Source of the DNA: Irpex lacteus
Lineage: Eukaryota; Basidiomycota; Agaricomycetes; Polyporales; Irpicaceae
Length of the DNA: 64,000 nucleotides
Direction of reading: 5' to 3'
Assembly: GCA_001986395.2 (NCBI GenBank)
Contig: MQVO02000015.1
Span: 496,001-560,000 of the forward strand
The notes below the pieces were generated by a model. It was not told where the DNA came from and did not search any database. It saw only the letters and a list, made by a program, of their open reading frames with translations. Positions 35,809 through 47,659 of this stretch are shown here, one piece after another; position 1 is the first letter of the stretch, and each line of letters starts with the position of its first letter. Both the position numbers and the translations under genes were made by a program.

Positions 35809-38091
35809 ATGTCAGCGAATGCAGTAGTAACTAGAGTGAACGCTCTAGTAGCAAACCCTTTCGTCGACCGGCTCAAAACTGCCCTATTCCTGTACGTTAT
35901 CTTGACTCGAGTGTTGAAACTACAACGTCATTTGCGGGCGCGTGGTATTGCCTCGAGTATCAATGAATTCATAACGTCGGCGAAATATGTGCGTAAAAAG
36001 TGATTGATTACGCCAGCCTCGCTCAAATATACTATTAGGAGCTCACCCTCCTAATTCTGCGAGTTGTACCATCCCAGAAGCAGAAGCTGGAAGCAGGCAT
36101 AAAGGAGGTGCGGGAGGATCTGGAGAAGAAGCTTGTGCCTTCTGGGTCTGCCGTCATCCGTCACACAGCTCTTCCTGCGCACGGACAGCCAGCAGAATGG
36201 ATCTTTGCAGAGATGAACAAGATGGACGAAGAGGCTATCGGTCATGATGAATGGCGGAATGGAAAGGTATCAGGAGCCGTCTACCGTAAGCACTAGCCTG
36301 TCTCTGCGAACAGCGATCTCCTCTTACTACATACTTGCAGATGGAGGTGATGACTTGACAAAGGTCCTGGTTTCGGCGTTCGAACGTTACGCTGTCTCGA
36401 ATCCTCTGCATCCCGATATCTTCCCGGCTGTGCGCAAGATGGAGGCTGAGATAGTATCTATTTGTCTGAGGATGTATAACAATCCTAACGGCGCTGGCAC
36501 AACAACATCTGGAGGCACAGAGTCCATAATCATGTCCGTAAAGACTCACAAAGATTGGGCCAGAGAGGTGAAGGGAATTAAGGAGCCTGAGATGTACGCC
36601 TACTACATTCGAAGTACGTCGACAGATATTGACACTTCACCGCAGGGTTGTGCCAGTGTCTGCTCATGCCGCCTTCCACAAGGCAGCTGCATATTTCGGC
36701 ATTAAAGTGCACTACATTCCCATTGACAGCTATACTCGTCAAGTCGACTTGAAGCGTGTTGAAAGAGCGACGTGAGTGCTTTTGACATGCACCTCACAAT
36801 CACCGCTGATTTCTCGCACTGCAGCAATGCAAATACGATTATGGTCGGCTGTCTTCCCCGCCTCTGGCTACATGCACTATCTTACTGACGTGCGTATATA
36901 GCTCGTAGGATCAGCGATCAATTTCCCGGACGGATGCCAGGATGACATTGTAGCGTTGGGCAAGCTTGCTAAGAAATACAACGTTGGTTTACACGTTGAT
37001 TGCTGCCTGGGCAGCTTCATCATGCCTTTCCTCGAACCTGCTGGCTTCCCTGTCGAACCATTTGATTTCAGAGTCGAGGGTGTTACGGCGATCAGCTGCG
37101 ACACGCATAAGGTACGTGCCCGGCGTTCATACCGATTTCATACCGGATATGAACTAACAGCTTCATGTCTGTGCCTCCATAGTATGGATTCGCACCTAAG
37201 GTACAGTAATTTACCTTAGCGTTGATAGAGAGGACCTCGTGTTAACGTCACTCTGTAGGGTAACTCTGTCGTCATGTACAGAGACTCAGAACTCAGGAAG
37301 TTCCAGTACTATGTTCACCCGACATGGATGGGTGGGCTGTACGCCAGTCCCAGTATCGCAGGTTCTCGGTGAGTCCTTATCCATTCACCTATTTTGTTCA
37401 ACTTACGTACTTTTTATCTAAAGTCCAGGAGCCTTGATAGCTGGAACATGGGCAGCACTGCAGTACATGGGTTCTGAGTAAGTTATGACTTGCCTTGCGT
37501 CTTCAGTGCTACCTAATAAGTGATGATATCTTACAGTGGCTACCTTGAATCCTGCCGTTCGATCGTCGGAGCAGCGAAGAACATCGCTAAACTGGTTAAG
37601 GCAGAGGTCCCTGAGCTTTACGTGCTCGGAAATCCTCCTGCCTCCGTCGTCGCTTTTGCGTCAAAGCATCCTAAAGTTAAAGCACATGAGGTCGGAGATC
37701 GCATGAGCAAGAAAGGTTGGCATCTTAACGCCATCGTAAACCCTGACGCTTTCCATATTGCTGTTACTGTGAGTATGATTGACACGTCTTGTGAGTAGTG
37801 CGCTGATACGACTGCCTTCGTGTTCGTAGCGCTTGAGTGCCCCTCTGGTCGACACTTTCATCGCTGATCTGAAGGACGCTGTCCGTGAAGCCAAGGCTAC
37901 GCCCTCTGAAGAAGGTCAGATGGTTCGACTGTACGGTACGTCTCCAGGAATTGTCCTCCCTCGTCGTAGATCTGCGAGAGACTGGGACGTTACTCATCCT
38001 TGCTGTAGGTCTCGGAAAGTCCACCGCAGCTGGTCCAGCTATTGTTGGCCGCATCGCAACTGTGTTCTTGGACACGCTATACAAAGCTTAA
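35809..38091 (+). CDS. DPL1: Sphingosine-1-phosphate lyase
   Basis: PLP-dependent ER-membrane enzyme that cleaves phosphorylated sphingoid bases to a fatty aldehyde and phosphoethanolamine, the exit step of sphingolipid breakdown. The start at 35809 ([20 protein letters not shown]) leads to a hydrophobic segment ([16 protein letters not shown]). Next come [49 protein letters not shown], the glycine-rich [20 protein letters not shown], and [20 protein letters not shown]. The PLP lysine is in AISCDTHK, followed after an intron by [19 protein letters not shown]. The C-terminus reads [20 protein letters not shown]. Some ten short introns, one with an unusual donor context (ATG|GTCGGC near 36842). 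All group II decarboxylase-like landmarks are intact. Confidence 0.94.
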
Positions 38092-41000
38092 TTGGTTCCA
38101 TAGAAGACGAACCATTTGACATAGAATTGGATTGGTTTTTGGAAAGTTATTAGATGCTGTATGGTGAGTCAGCTGCGTATTTAGGAAGTAAGCTCCGTAT
38201 ACAGGCTTGTCTTCTGCCTTTCACTTCACGTCTAGTGTCGTCCGCGTGTGACTGCAAAAGGATCAAGTCGCTGAGAGTGAAGTTGGACCGGGGTGTGAAA
38301 AGAGCGTTTCTCATGCACAGTCAGAGCGTGGGGAGGTCATGAGTCAAGCTCCACTATACAATATCTTGCTTCCGCTTCTTCTATGCTGTGGCTTGACACT
38401 TGGCTGACGCATACGTCTCTATAGAATGTGTTCCGATGTATGCCTGTGCTTTTTCTTGCGGCCCCCGGTAAACCCTCATCGAAGTGTGGGGCCCCGGATT
38501 ACGCCACATCTACCTTAATACACCTGTAAATCACCTGCACGGTCATGCAGCTGTTTGACATATCGTTCGAATTATTGACGTTCTTTGTTCGGCCGACGTT
38601 AGAACATAATGTGGGGTAGTGCAGTTGAGTGTGATTATTCTCTGGATTTCCGGTTATCCCGTGAATATCTAGATGATCGGCCATTGTCGATCGTGACTCT
38701 CAGCATGGCATTCTAACGGATACAGTCTACTGACAGCTGTTAGTCCACCCGCTGTTCTACGTGGCATGCGAGTTCAGAAAACTCACGCATAGAAGGTGGT
38801 CTTCCGAGCTGTGGCTTTATCGCTTTGGCGCTGACCGGAAGCAATCGGAGGGGCCATGTCAACGTTCTCGGTTCACCAGCATCTCACCTAGTCGGATCGC
38901 CTCGTAAGTAACAGTCCTATATGAAACGCGTCTAGCAATTCAACACTGACGTCGCGAGCACTTACTGAATTAATTTGCCATACAGGCCACTGGTCAGGTG
39001 AAGTCAATCCAAATAATTTGGAGTTCGCCTACTAAGTGCAGATAGACGCGCAATGTTGCGATCATACACATGGACACACAGCTAGCTTTAGGCCTTGGTC
39101 AACTGTGTTCTGGTCTGAAGCAGAATAGGCAAGACAAGGCTCCCATCTCAAGTGAAGCAAACTTTGCAGAATCGCATGTTTATCGCGACGGCAAGCCAAC
39201 CGTCACAGGGCTGCATCCCTCTGCGCACTGTGTCTACTTGGAACGGTATACAGTATTCGGAACACAAGTCAGTACTATCAGCTCGTATACGTTCTTCCAG
39301 CCACTGACTTGACAAATTTGTTGTCCAGATAAACCTTTGACATAAGCAAGGCCTAGATGTCTTCCCGTTTCTCTAACTCAATGACGAAATCCTAAGAGTG
39401 CGAAAGAGGACTACACAGCCGACATCAGACCACTGGCTTCGTCACTTGATTATCCGCGGTGAAAGCATTTCCAGCCACCGGGTAGCACTGCCGGCTTTCC
39501 AAATACTCATGACGAGGATCCCGTCCTGTGTTTATCTGATCGAACCCGCCTAAATGACTGAATAGATTGACTATAGACTACGATCAGGCATGTACATGTG
39601 CATTGACTGCCGGCGGCCACAACGCGATCAAGTCTCGACTGCTCTCGCTGAAAAATCATTTCCACAGGAATAGTGAGTGGTTTGGCCAAAATCACAAAAC
39701 AGGCTTTCTGTCCTCCGCGCATACTTAGCAACGCGTCATAATTTGTAGATGTCCCTGGTATGTTGACGTCGGTCAACGAGGGTCGCATTACCGAAGACAA
39801 CATGCACACGTACAAGAAGAAAGAAAATATTATTCAGATATCGCGTATTTGCAACGTGGTACCGCTCATGTTGCATATCGCCTTCACTCCGTTGGTCGAT
39901 GGGAAACAAGACGATGCTCGCTCGTCCGACAATGGACTTCATCTGTCTTTGTTCGCACACACGGTATCATTTTTTGTTGCCATCCATCGCACAGACACGG
40001 CAGCTCATCGGATCTAGAACGTACACGGTTTTCGTCAAAATCAAGGAAACTTCTTCGTTGCGGTATTGTGCGCACTGCACTGCCTGCAGGCAGTTCCTGA
40101 TTATGCATCGTGCATCGTGCATCATGAGCTGGCTAATACTTGCGATAACGACGTCCGGCAACTATCGTCTCGGAGTTCGGAGGGTCTCCTGAGCACTAAC
40201 CCAACGGCTTTCCAAGCGTCGAGGTTTGCCCGACCAAGTCGTCCATGGCCCGCTAAGTGCTCGGAGAGTACAGTCAAAGTCTTCATCCGGACCGTCGCCC
40301 GAATGGTAGACTTCCGAGCTTCGTGGCGTAAGAATGTAGCGCACTTACATAGGTCGGAATGATGCGAGACCGCAGAAGATTTCAGGGTCGCACGGACGTT
40401 GTTGGCACTGCACTGACTTCTGTCTTCCGAGTACACATCGTCGAACGTTCGAGTTCGCAGAATTGGAAGACTACTTATTCAATTGTTGCTAGTGTGTACA
40501 TGTAAGATCCGTTAGGCTGAATGTTTTCTTATTCTGTAGTGGCACGTGTGCACGGTAGATACACCTTGGAATGGAGGAATTCAAGAAGATTGGAAGAAGG
40601 AGCAGTAGAGGAACACATGGTCTGTGGGAGAGGATCTGTGCAGTTGCTAACCTTCTTCCGTCGTTTCTCATCGAGCGCTTGGGTGTAGGGTTTTGTTACC
40701 AGGCCAAGTTCTGCCAGCAGGATACACCTTGGAGAGGGATCGTCGCGATTGGAGACTATGAAAGTTACCGCAGTAGGGCTGGGTCATCCTATCTTGCAGA
40801 AATTTTCGAGTATTGGCAAGTTGCACTGCGGACACCTGTGTGCAACAAATTCGGAACCATATCGATCGAATTTTTCCTTCGACTGTATCGAAGCGTTAAA
40901 CATAGCGGACTCAAATGATCGTTGTTCCTGGTCTTCGAGGCCCGTCATTGTGATGTCATTTTCCTCGCCGTAACCGTGTAAAATCCGTCGTGAGTTGTAA

Positions 41001-42199
41001 ACGCGTTGTTCAACGGTGGCATGTACGTTGGGGCCGAAGACACACTCGTATAAACGTTCAGCGAGAAGCTATGGAAGGTTACTCATAGTCTCGGTGAGTC
41101 TATGGAGTAGCTTCAAGAATCGACACAAGCTTCAAGATGGATGTGCAATGTAGTACTTACATCGCCTCGGAGATCTCCCGAGCAGTGCCGACAACCTCTT
41201 GACTGCGATGCCGACCGTCTCTCGCGCCGATCTAGCGGTCCAAACGGTCGAGCTCGCTGAAAGGCCTCGACCATCGAGCAGAGCACGGCGGTCGCTTGCG
41301 GGCACGCATGTCGCCGGTGACGAATCGGGCACTAAGATGGTTGGCGACCTACTTATCGCAATGGTCGCAAGCAATTATGTTCGAAGATAAAGGTGGCGAT
41401 ACCGATGGCGTGTCTGACTCCTCAATGGTATGAAACTATGGCCACTGGTCTAGATCTCTATTATGGGACAACCAGTTGTGCGAGCAAACCACAATAAGTG
41501 TAAGAACTGGGGGACTGGAGGTGAATACGCAGCATGGAGTCAGAACCATTTTGGTGATAAGTACTTATGTTGTCGAGACCTAGACCGGGCGATACAGTGC
41601 TGTACGAGGGTGATCGAGCACTTTGAAGACAAGGCGGCAATCAACGTTATTACAGGCTGTACAGCACATCCCGAGGAAGATTGCGCGCACGCAATGAGAT
41701 TAGACCTGAAAATTTGTAAGGATGCTCGTGACGGTTGCTTGAAAATACGAAGTATGAATAATGAGGACACAAAAGTAGTTATCGATCGAGGAAAGGTACA
41801 TATCCGCGCTCGAGACAAGGTCGGGCAGGCACCAGGTGGCCTCGGAGAGCTGAGTGATGGGAGATAAGTGGAGACATATAAGAACAAGATCCTGCCAAAG
41901 GGGCTAAGCAGGCAGCATTTGTCGTGGACCAGCTCGAGTTGAGGAGAACTGGGCTTTCACCGCGTGTGTTTTCGACAGTGAAACTCGCAGAGAGAGCCTG
42001 GCTGCCGGCGTGGCCCCTGCACGATCGGAGGCGCACGGAGATGAAGCTGAGCGCCACGTGCCTGCGGTTTATAAGGGAGATCTGAGATGCGAGGATATCA
42101 GTCCGTTGCGCGCCTATTTGTGATCCATGGACCTGTGGACCGAATGGCAGAATAATACCGAAAATAAACCCAGATATATTTCATCCTCGCTCTGCCTCC
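38092..42199. other. Gene-poor 4.1-kb stretch
   Basis: No exon chain with conserved motifs on either strand. The longer single frames (39070-39312, 40571-40918 and 41463-41867 on the plus strand) look random or lack an initiating context. A small direct repeat of GCATCGT occurs near 40106-40122. It could be relic transposon or pseudogene sequence, but no terminal repeats were found by eye. Confidence 0.4.
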
Positions 42200-42458
42200 G
42201 ATGCCGCACTCTGCACCCAACCACCACCCAACTCCTCGCGAGCTGCGCGAGACTCCTCCTACCCTCGTCTCCCAGACGGCGATTTGCCGCACACGCCTCG
42301 CCAGGGGCTCCTCAGTGTAAGTGCTTCGATCACCCAGATTCACCCTTTTGCGGATATTTCGAAAGTAGAAGCACTCACAGCATTCCAACAACAGTAACCT
42401 TGTCGGCTATACCAGCTGGCTTCCATCTCATCGCGGTCTTCTTTATCCCACTATTGTG
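42200..42458 (+). other. Possible spliced leader ORF upstream of the alpha-arrestin
   Basis: ATG 42200 opens MPHSAPNHHPTPRELRETPP and continues to RGSS, followed by a clear donor (GTAAGTGC, near 42319). At least two acceptors keep an open frame: CTCACAG near 42380 gives VIPTTVTLSAIPAGFHLIAV and stops at 42458; CAACAACAG gives NLVGYTSWLPSHRGLLYPTI and runs to a stop near 42511. It may be a spliced 5' UTR with an upstream ORF or an alternative start region of the arrestin gene. Confidence 0.25.
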
Positions 42459-42581
42459 ACGCCGAATGATGCATTCAAATACTTCAGCACCCTCTCCTCG
42501 CGACACATATGAGGATGTCACATCCTACTTCCACCAGATCCCTCTTCCGCCCACCAACTCGCTACCTACGACCCTCAAGAC

Positions 42582-45185
42582 ATGGGCAAGGCAGAAAAGG
42601 GGCACCCCGCTGTCGACATCCTTGTCAACACCGACACTCTCATCCTCCGAGGCACTGGCGTCGACGTCGCCCCTGCCCTCCTCAGTGGTAATGTCGTACT
42701 TTACCTCTCCGAGGCGACCTCCATCAAGGAGATTACATTGTCATTCCGTGGCAAGGCCAGGATACCACCAGCCCAGAACGAGTCGTACGTTACCCGTCCT
42801 TTGTGCTTCATGCTTTGTCCACTGACCTGCCTCCAGCTTAGCCCTCAACACGTCGCCCCTCACCTACATTGTGTGTCATCACGAATGGTCATTCCTTGAG
42901 GGAAACAAGTCGCATGCGCACACCCTCAAAGCAGGTCGCCACCTGTTCCCCTTCCAGCTGCAGATCGGTGGATCCCTTCCCTGCTCTATTGCTACCACTG
43001 CGCTTGGCGGTGCCTCCGTTTCGTACAAACTCCGAGCATCCGTCGTTCGCCCAGGGTTCACTCTCGGTCTCACGCAGAAGGAGATCAACGCGGTCTACCC
43101 TATTCATATCCTCCGCGGCTTTACTCAGGAGGCTCTCGAGTACCAACAGACTCTTGAGATCGAGAATACTTGGCCTGAGAAGCTTATGTACTCCATAATG
43201 ATCCCGCACAAGGCTTGGCCTGCAGGGGACCGAGTTACTGCTGTCGTCAAGTTCCAGCCGTTGGTGAAGGGTGCGAGAGTACAGAGTGTCACGACCACCA
43301 TCAACGAGACGATTAAGCTTCATGGCCGAAGCGGTGTGCAAGAGAATAGCAGGATCATCGCGACTGCGAAGCACGAAATGGTGGACGGCCAAGCTATTTG
43401 CGTGGACGAGCGACACATACGCTATAGAATCCCCCTTCTTCATCACCACGGGCAGACACGCTCCAATGTTCCGACTCCACCAAGCACTTCTACGCCTCTC
43501 TCAGGACACCACGCCCAGTTCACCCTCGATTCTCCCGGAGACATGACACCTTTGACAACTGTTACCACGAATTCTTCCGCGAGCTCTGGCGGCATCGCGC
43601 GAGCCTCGTCTTCTTCCGGTCACGTCTCTGCACCCTCCACAAGTTCGGTAGCGGGCCCCTCAGGCGCACAGCAGCCGAGCCTCCCTGATGAGATTGTTGA
43701 CGAACCATCTTCGGATGTTGTCACAACACTGCAAGTTGCCTTGCCTCATCATGCGACCCCAAGTCATTCGTTGGAGGTAAGTCAATTCAATAGACTTCGA
43801 TCACATGTGACTAATATGTGCAATTGTAGCCAATTCAAGTTTCCCACCGCATAAGATGGTCAATTATGATCGCTAACCACGATGGACATGTGTCAGAATT
43901 GAGATGTTCTCTACCGCTCCATGTGCTGGACAGCCGTCTCTATGATGAGGCTCACTCAGCAACTCTGGCTACCCGACGTCTTCTCCTGGGTTCACGTGAC
44001 ATTGATGGCGGCCAAGCAGTCGGGACTCATGGCGAACACAGCGATGACGAGGAAGACCTTGAGCTACCCACTTATCCCGACCATGTCCGCGATCGTGTCG
44101 CAAACGCATACCTGCCTGAGACCGCTCTCATGCGCATGGCTAATCCTTGGGTCTCTCAAGGCGTCAGTCCCATAATTCAGAGAAGAAATCCTATGTCCCA
44201 CGGGTCATCCGGCATGGTATCACCTGCGCCCATCGAGCCTATTTCTTACTTCCGCAACACGCCCCCTGCACACGATCCTCTAGCGCAGCTACCTGCTGTC
44301 CCTTCATCGGACACTGAACAGCTTCACTGGGTCAACTCGGAGTTGTTGTTGAGTTTGAGTAGTCAGCCGAATGGACGAGAAGAGCGGCCCAGACACGTAC
44401 CTCCAGAACACACACCACCCGAGTCCGCGGGAGCAAGTCGAGGTGGCAGCAGGCATGGCAGCCGATTCCCCAGTCGTCGCGGAAGCCGGGCAAACAGTCG
44501 CGCCGCAAGTCCGGAACGGCACTCCTCTGACGGTCTGCGCCCACCACCGCCTTTGCCTGCAGCAGCCGACAAGACATACGTTCACAGCCAGAGCGCGGCC
44601 AGTCGAAACACGCACAACCTCTTCCACGTTTCCATGAAGCCCTTCACCAGTCTCACCAGTTCATTCCACCTTCCTTCTCGCTCACACACCGCCGGTCTCA
44701 TGTCCAGCCACTCGTCGGTGCATGGATCAAGCCTGTCTGGGATGACACCGATGAGAGCGGCGTCTTCGACAGATGTCAGTCGAGGGCCTAGCCGTCCACC
44801 TTCCCGCGGATCCACGCCTTCCTCATCTGGTATGAACACCCCCGCTATTCCGCGATCTGCGACTGGCGACCAGATCGCTCTGCACCGCGCCTTCATCGAG
44901 ACGCCAGACTACGAGATCGCAAGCCGTGGCTTCCTTGGTGGTGGTATCCCGCCTTTGTCAAGTTACGTGGGCTTGCCGAGTTACGAGGAAGCCTCAGCCT
45001 CGCGCCCTCCAGAGAGGAGTATGAGCGATACGGATTTGGCGGGCAGGATGGAGGCTGCGATGCGGATGACCTCGCCCAGAAGTCATGCGCGTCAAGGCCA
45101 CCGTACGCGTGATGATTCGGTCGTTGGAGCTGCAACTGCTCCTCCTTCTCCTCCTCGTCGTGCAGCTACCCAAGCTGAAGTATAA
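42582..45185 (+). CDS. Alpha-arrestin (arrestin N- and C-domain protein)
   Basis: Ubiquitin-ligase adaptor family: alpha-arrestins link nutrient transporters to Rsp5-type HECT ligases for endocytosis. Exons 42582-42784, 42837-43776 and 43830-45185. The N-domain begins HPAVDILVNTDTLILRGTGV with SGNVVLYLSEATSIKEITLS FRGKARI and FLEGNKSHAHTLKAGRHLFP FQLQIGGSLPCSI. The C-domain reads NTWPEKLMYSIMIPHKAWPA GDRVTAVVKFQPLVKGARV and, after a Ser/Thr-rich insert, RIRWSIMIANHDGHVSELRC SLPLHVLD. The long Ser-rich tail holds two LPxY sites (LELPTYPDH and VGLPSYEEAS), suited to WW-domain binding. The start Met (MGKAEKGHPAVD) sits a few residues before the first arrestin strand; upstream exons cannot be excluded. 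Confidence 0.85.
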
Positions 45186-46519
45186 CCATATTCATGATCA
45201 CGAAATTCGTTTCCATAACGCCTTCACCTTCGGTCCCGGTCACCATAGCCTTTCTTTCCACTGGTTCACTCGCAATATTCAACTCGGGATTCCCGCACAC
45301 GTTCAACGGACTGCCCTTGTATTAGTACTCACTCATTCGCATCCCGATAGACTATTTATATAGAGTCAAAAGCAACCTTCGCATCTTCACCTCAACAAAC
45401 TTCTGGACCACAGACACACATAATATTCCTTGCCATTTCGATCCCTTTCTTTATTCCTCTCCTTTATCTCGCACAACCGTTTTTATACTTTCATTCACAT
45501 GTTGTCCATTCTCTCTCGCATGGTTACTACTGTAATGTACGTGTGTTTGTCCACGATACTTCTTGCGGTTCATGACTTCCTGCAATCTCGATCTCGAACA
45601 CTTAGGATAGACCTTCTCATGTATGTACTTACCTCGTCTACCCCCGCTCTGTCATACCTACCAATATAATGTTACCAAGCATACTAAAATGGCTTTGGTA
45701 CATGAATTGCAACGCTCGAATAAAGTCGGACATCTTCCACCGACCAACGACCAGCCGACCTTCGTGCTGTCGGCCCTCCATGCATCGTAGCAGCCTCGAT
45801 GATAGCCTGGTACCTCGTGATAAAATATAGCGCATATTATTGCACAACGAGATCCCTCCGTCGGCCGACTTGTGTGGGCTATATGGAGTCTCAGCGTACG
45901 ATGGCGCACCGACTCGGACTAGGAGAGTACTAGCGTCGGGCACGGGCGGCTACTAGCCTAAAGTGGCTCACGGGCGTCCGAATGCCTCCTTCATGCTAAC
46001 CACCACACGCCGTCGGGTGGCTGGATGGTGCCTTGGAATAATCACAAGACTTGCATCTATAAGATAGCGGTGATGTGCTCATATGATTTGGTAAGACTGC
46101 ATATGGTGCTCTGCCAACGTACGGTACGACTTCCGATGCATACATGGTCCAGTCAGTTATAGCGAGGTATGTGACTAGTTTCTGGCGAAGTATCCCATTA
46201 TGTGACAAAAGTTGCACACCAATAGGCTATAGGCTACGATGCCGATGATATATGCTATTCCGAAGGGCATGTCATGCGCATACATAGGCCCATCAACGGC
46301 GTTTGCTCCGTTCGGGTTTTGTACCAGCGATATGGATGCCTGGTGCGTTGGAAACTTACCGTAAAACGAGCCAGGAAGTTTGAGGAACGCTTTAACATAT
46401 GTGCTTGTGATATGTGACTTTCTACCCGCTGGATTTATCAACAGCAGTAAGCGTTATACTTCCGTCAGTCGTTTTCCTAACAACTGTCTGACAGATTCTC
46501 CCGTGGACATCGCAAATAC
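45186..46519. other. Intergenic, no supported gene
   Basis: T/C-rich just after the arrestin stop (3' UTR-like), then mixed sequence. A minus-strand frame at 46175-46441 contains one hydrophobic run (FGIAYIIGIVAYSLLVCNF) but no splice or family support. Confidence 0.4.
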
Positions 46520-47010
46520 ATGCAGATGTCACCAGATTCCGCTCGTATACCGTACATGCAAGCTCCGATAGATTGTATGCATGAAAATGTTGGTGAGATT
46601 GCACATTGTTCATGCAAAGAAGCTGTCGCGGATTCAAACTCTCCGAGTCCTTGCACTCAAGTTACGCCGAAGATATTGCGCGACGCCACGTCCAAAGTTA
46701 TTACTCCTTCCAAACGGCCATCTTTGCCATCTATCTTGCAATTGACTTCTTCCTCGGACCCTTGGACACTGCACTGCCCTGACGAATTCGAACCGCTACA
46801 ATCGATCGTCGAAAGAGCTGCTTTTGGACTCCTTCTCCCGCTCGGTCAAACATTGGGTTGTCCTGTCGTGAGTCGGTTTCTTTGCGGCAACTTCGTGTGC
46901 CTATATTGCCCTGATCTCAATACCCAATCTTATTCTAGTCAAATTACTGTCCATTTGTAGTTCGGCAATGGCCTGGGGACCTTAGACTGGCGGGACTGAC
47001 GCACCGCTAG
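46520..47010 (+). CDS. Hypothetical short spliced gene
   Basis: A frame open from ATG 46520 reads MQMSPDSARIPYMQAPIDCM and later HCPDEFEPLQSIVERAAFGL LLPLGQTLGCPV up to a donor at 46868 (GTGAGTCGG). An acceptor at 46938 (TTATTCTAG) joins in phase to SNYCPFVVRQWPGDLRLAGL THR and TAG at 47008. The canonical splice pair that keeps both sides open is the only support. No domain is recognised, and an upstream exon is possible. Confidence 0.25.
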
Positions 47011-47034
47011 CTACCGCTACGCACCGTCGGTCCC
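46992..47034. repeat. Perfect 10-bp inverted repeat (hairpin)
   Basis: GGGACTGACG (46992-47001) pairs fully, with one G-T, with CGTCGGTCCC (47025-47034) around a 23-nt loop containing two ACCGCTA copies. It could act as a 3' UTR hairpin if the preceding small gene is real. Confidence 0.4.
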
Positions 47035-47659
47035 TTCTCCCGTGGGCTGTCACAGTATTTACAGTAAGTACTCTCGAACGGCCCTGTTCCAGGTCAAGAT
47101 CCGTTATGGTGTGCTTGGCATCGCATTCAGTATCGAGCTAGTGCATCTAGAGTATTTCATGCCGTGCGATTGGCTTCCAGCAGATTCCATTGCCGTCGTC
47201 CATATCACTTGCTGGCAATCCTCGAAGACGTCATGCCGAGCTCAATCCTCTCACTTCCGCGATACACATACAACACACGTGTTAACCAGACTCTCTACTT
47301 TATGATTCTTTTGGCTCCTCGATACCTGTGCGTGGCGTGTTCTATTGCCTTGCTTGGTTCGTATTACTTCGTAAGGTGTTATCAAACTAGATCAACAGAA
47401 AAGGGGACTACGGATTTCGTATCTCAGCGTACGTGTTCACAGGCTCTTGTACGCTATAATGGCTTACCCTGGGAGACTTTTGTCACGAGAATAGCCTAAA
47501 GGTCTTTATCAGCCTCGTGTGGGGTACATCCCCAAGTTATGTTGACCTCATGATCAGTATTTGATTCCACGTCGGACATGAGGTGGGCGATATATAGGAC
47601 TTGCTCACACAATTAGCGCAGGGCGGCAACACGCAGACTTTGCCTGCAAGTGTACGACT
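47011..47659. other. Intergenic upstream of first DUF1479 gene
   Basis: No gene supported. Short frames at 47042-47305 and 47164-47499 lack motifs. Confidence 0.4.

Noticed and set aside
40100..40130. GCATCGT direct repeats as a CRISPR-like or satellite array
   Set aside because: Only about three imperfect copies, too few and too short.
41463..41867. Cys-containing 134-codon frame
   Set aside because: Considered as a small secreted protein, but there is no signal peptide and the cysteine spacing is irregular.
44304..44896. Several minus-strand frames of about 70-107 codons inside the alpha-arrestin tail
   Set aside because: Antisense shadows of a Ser/Arg-rich GC-rich exon; codon pattern follows the sense frame.
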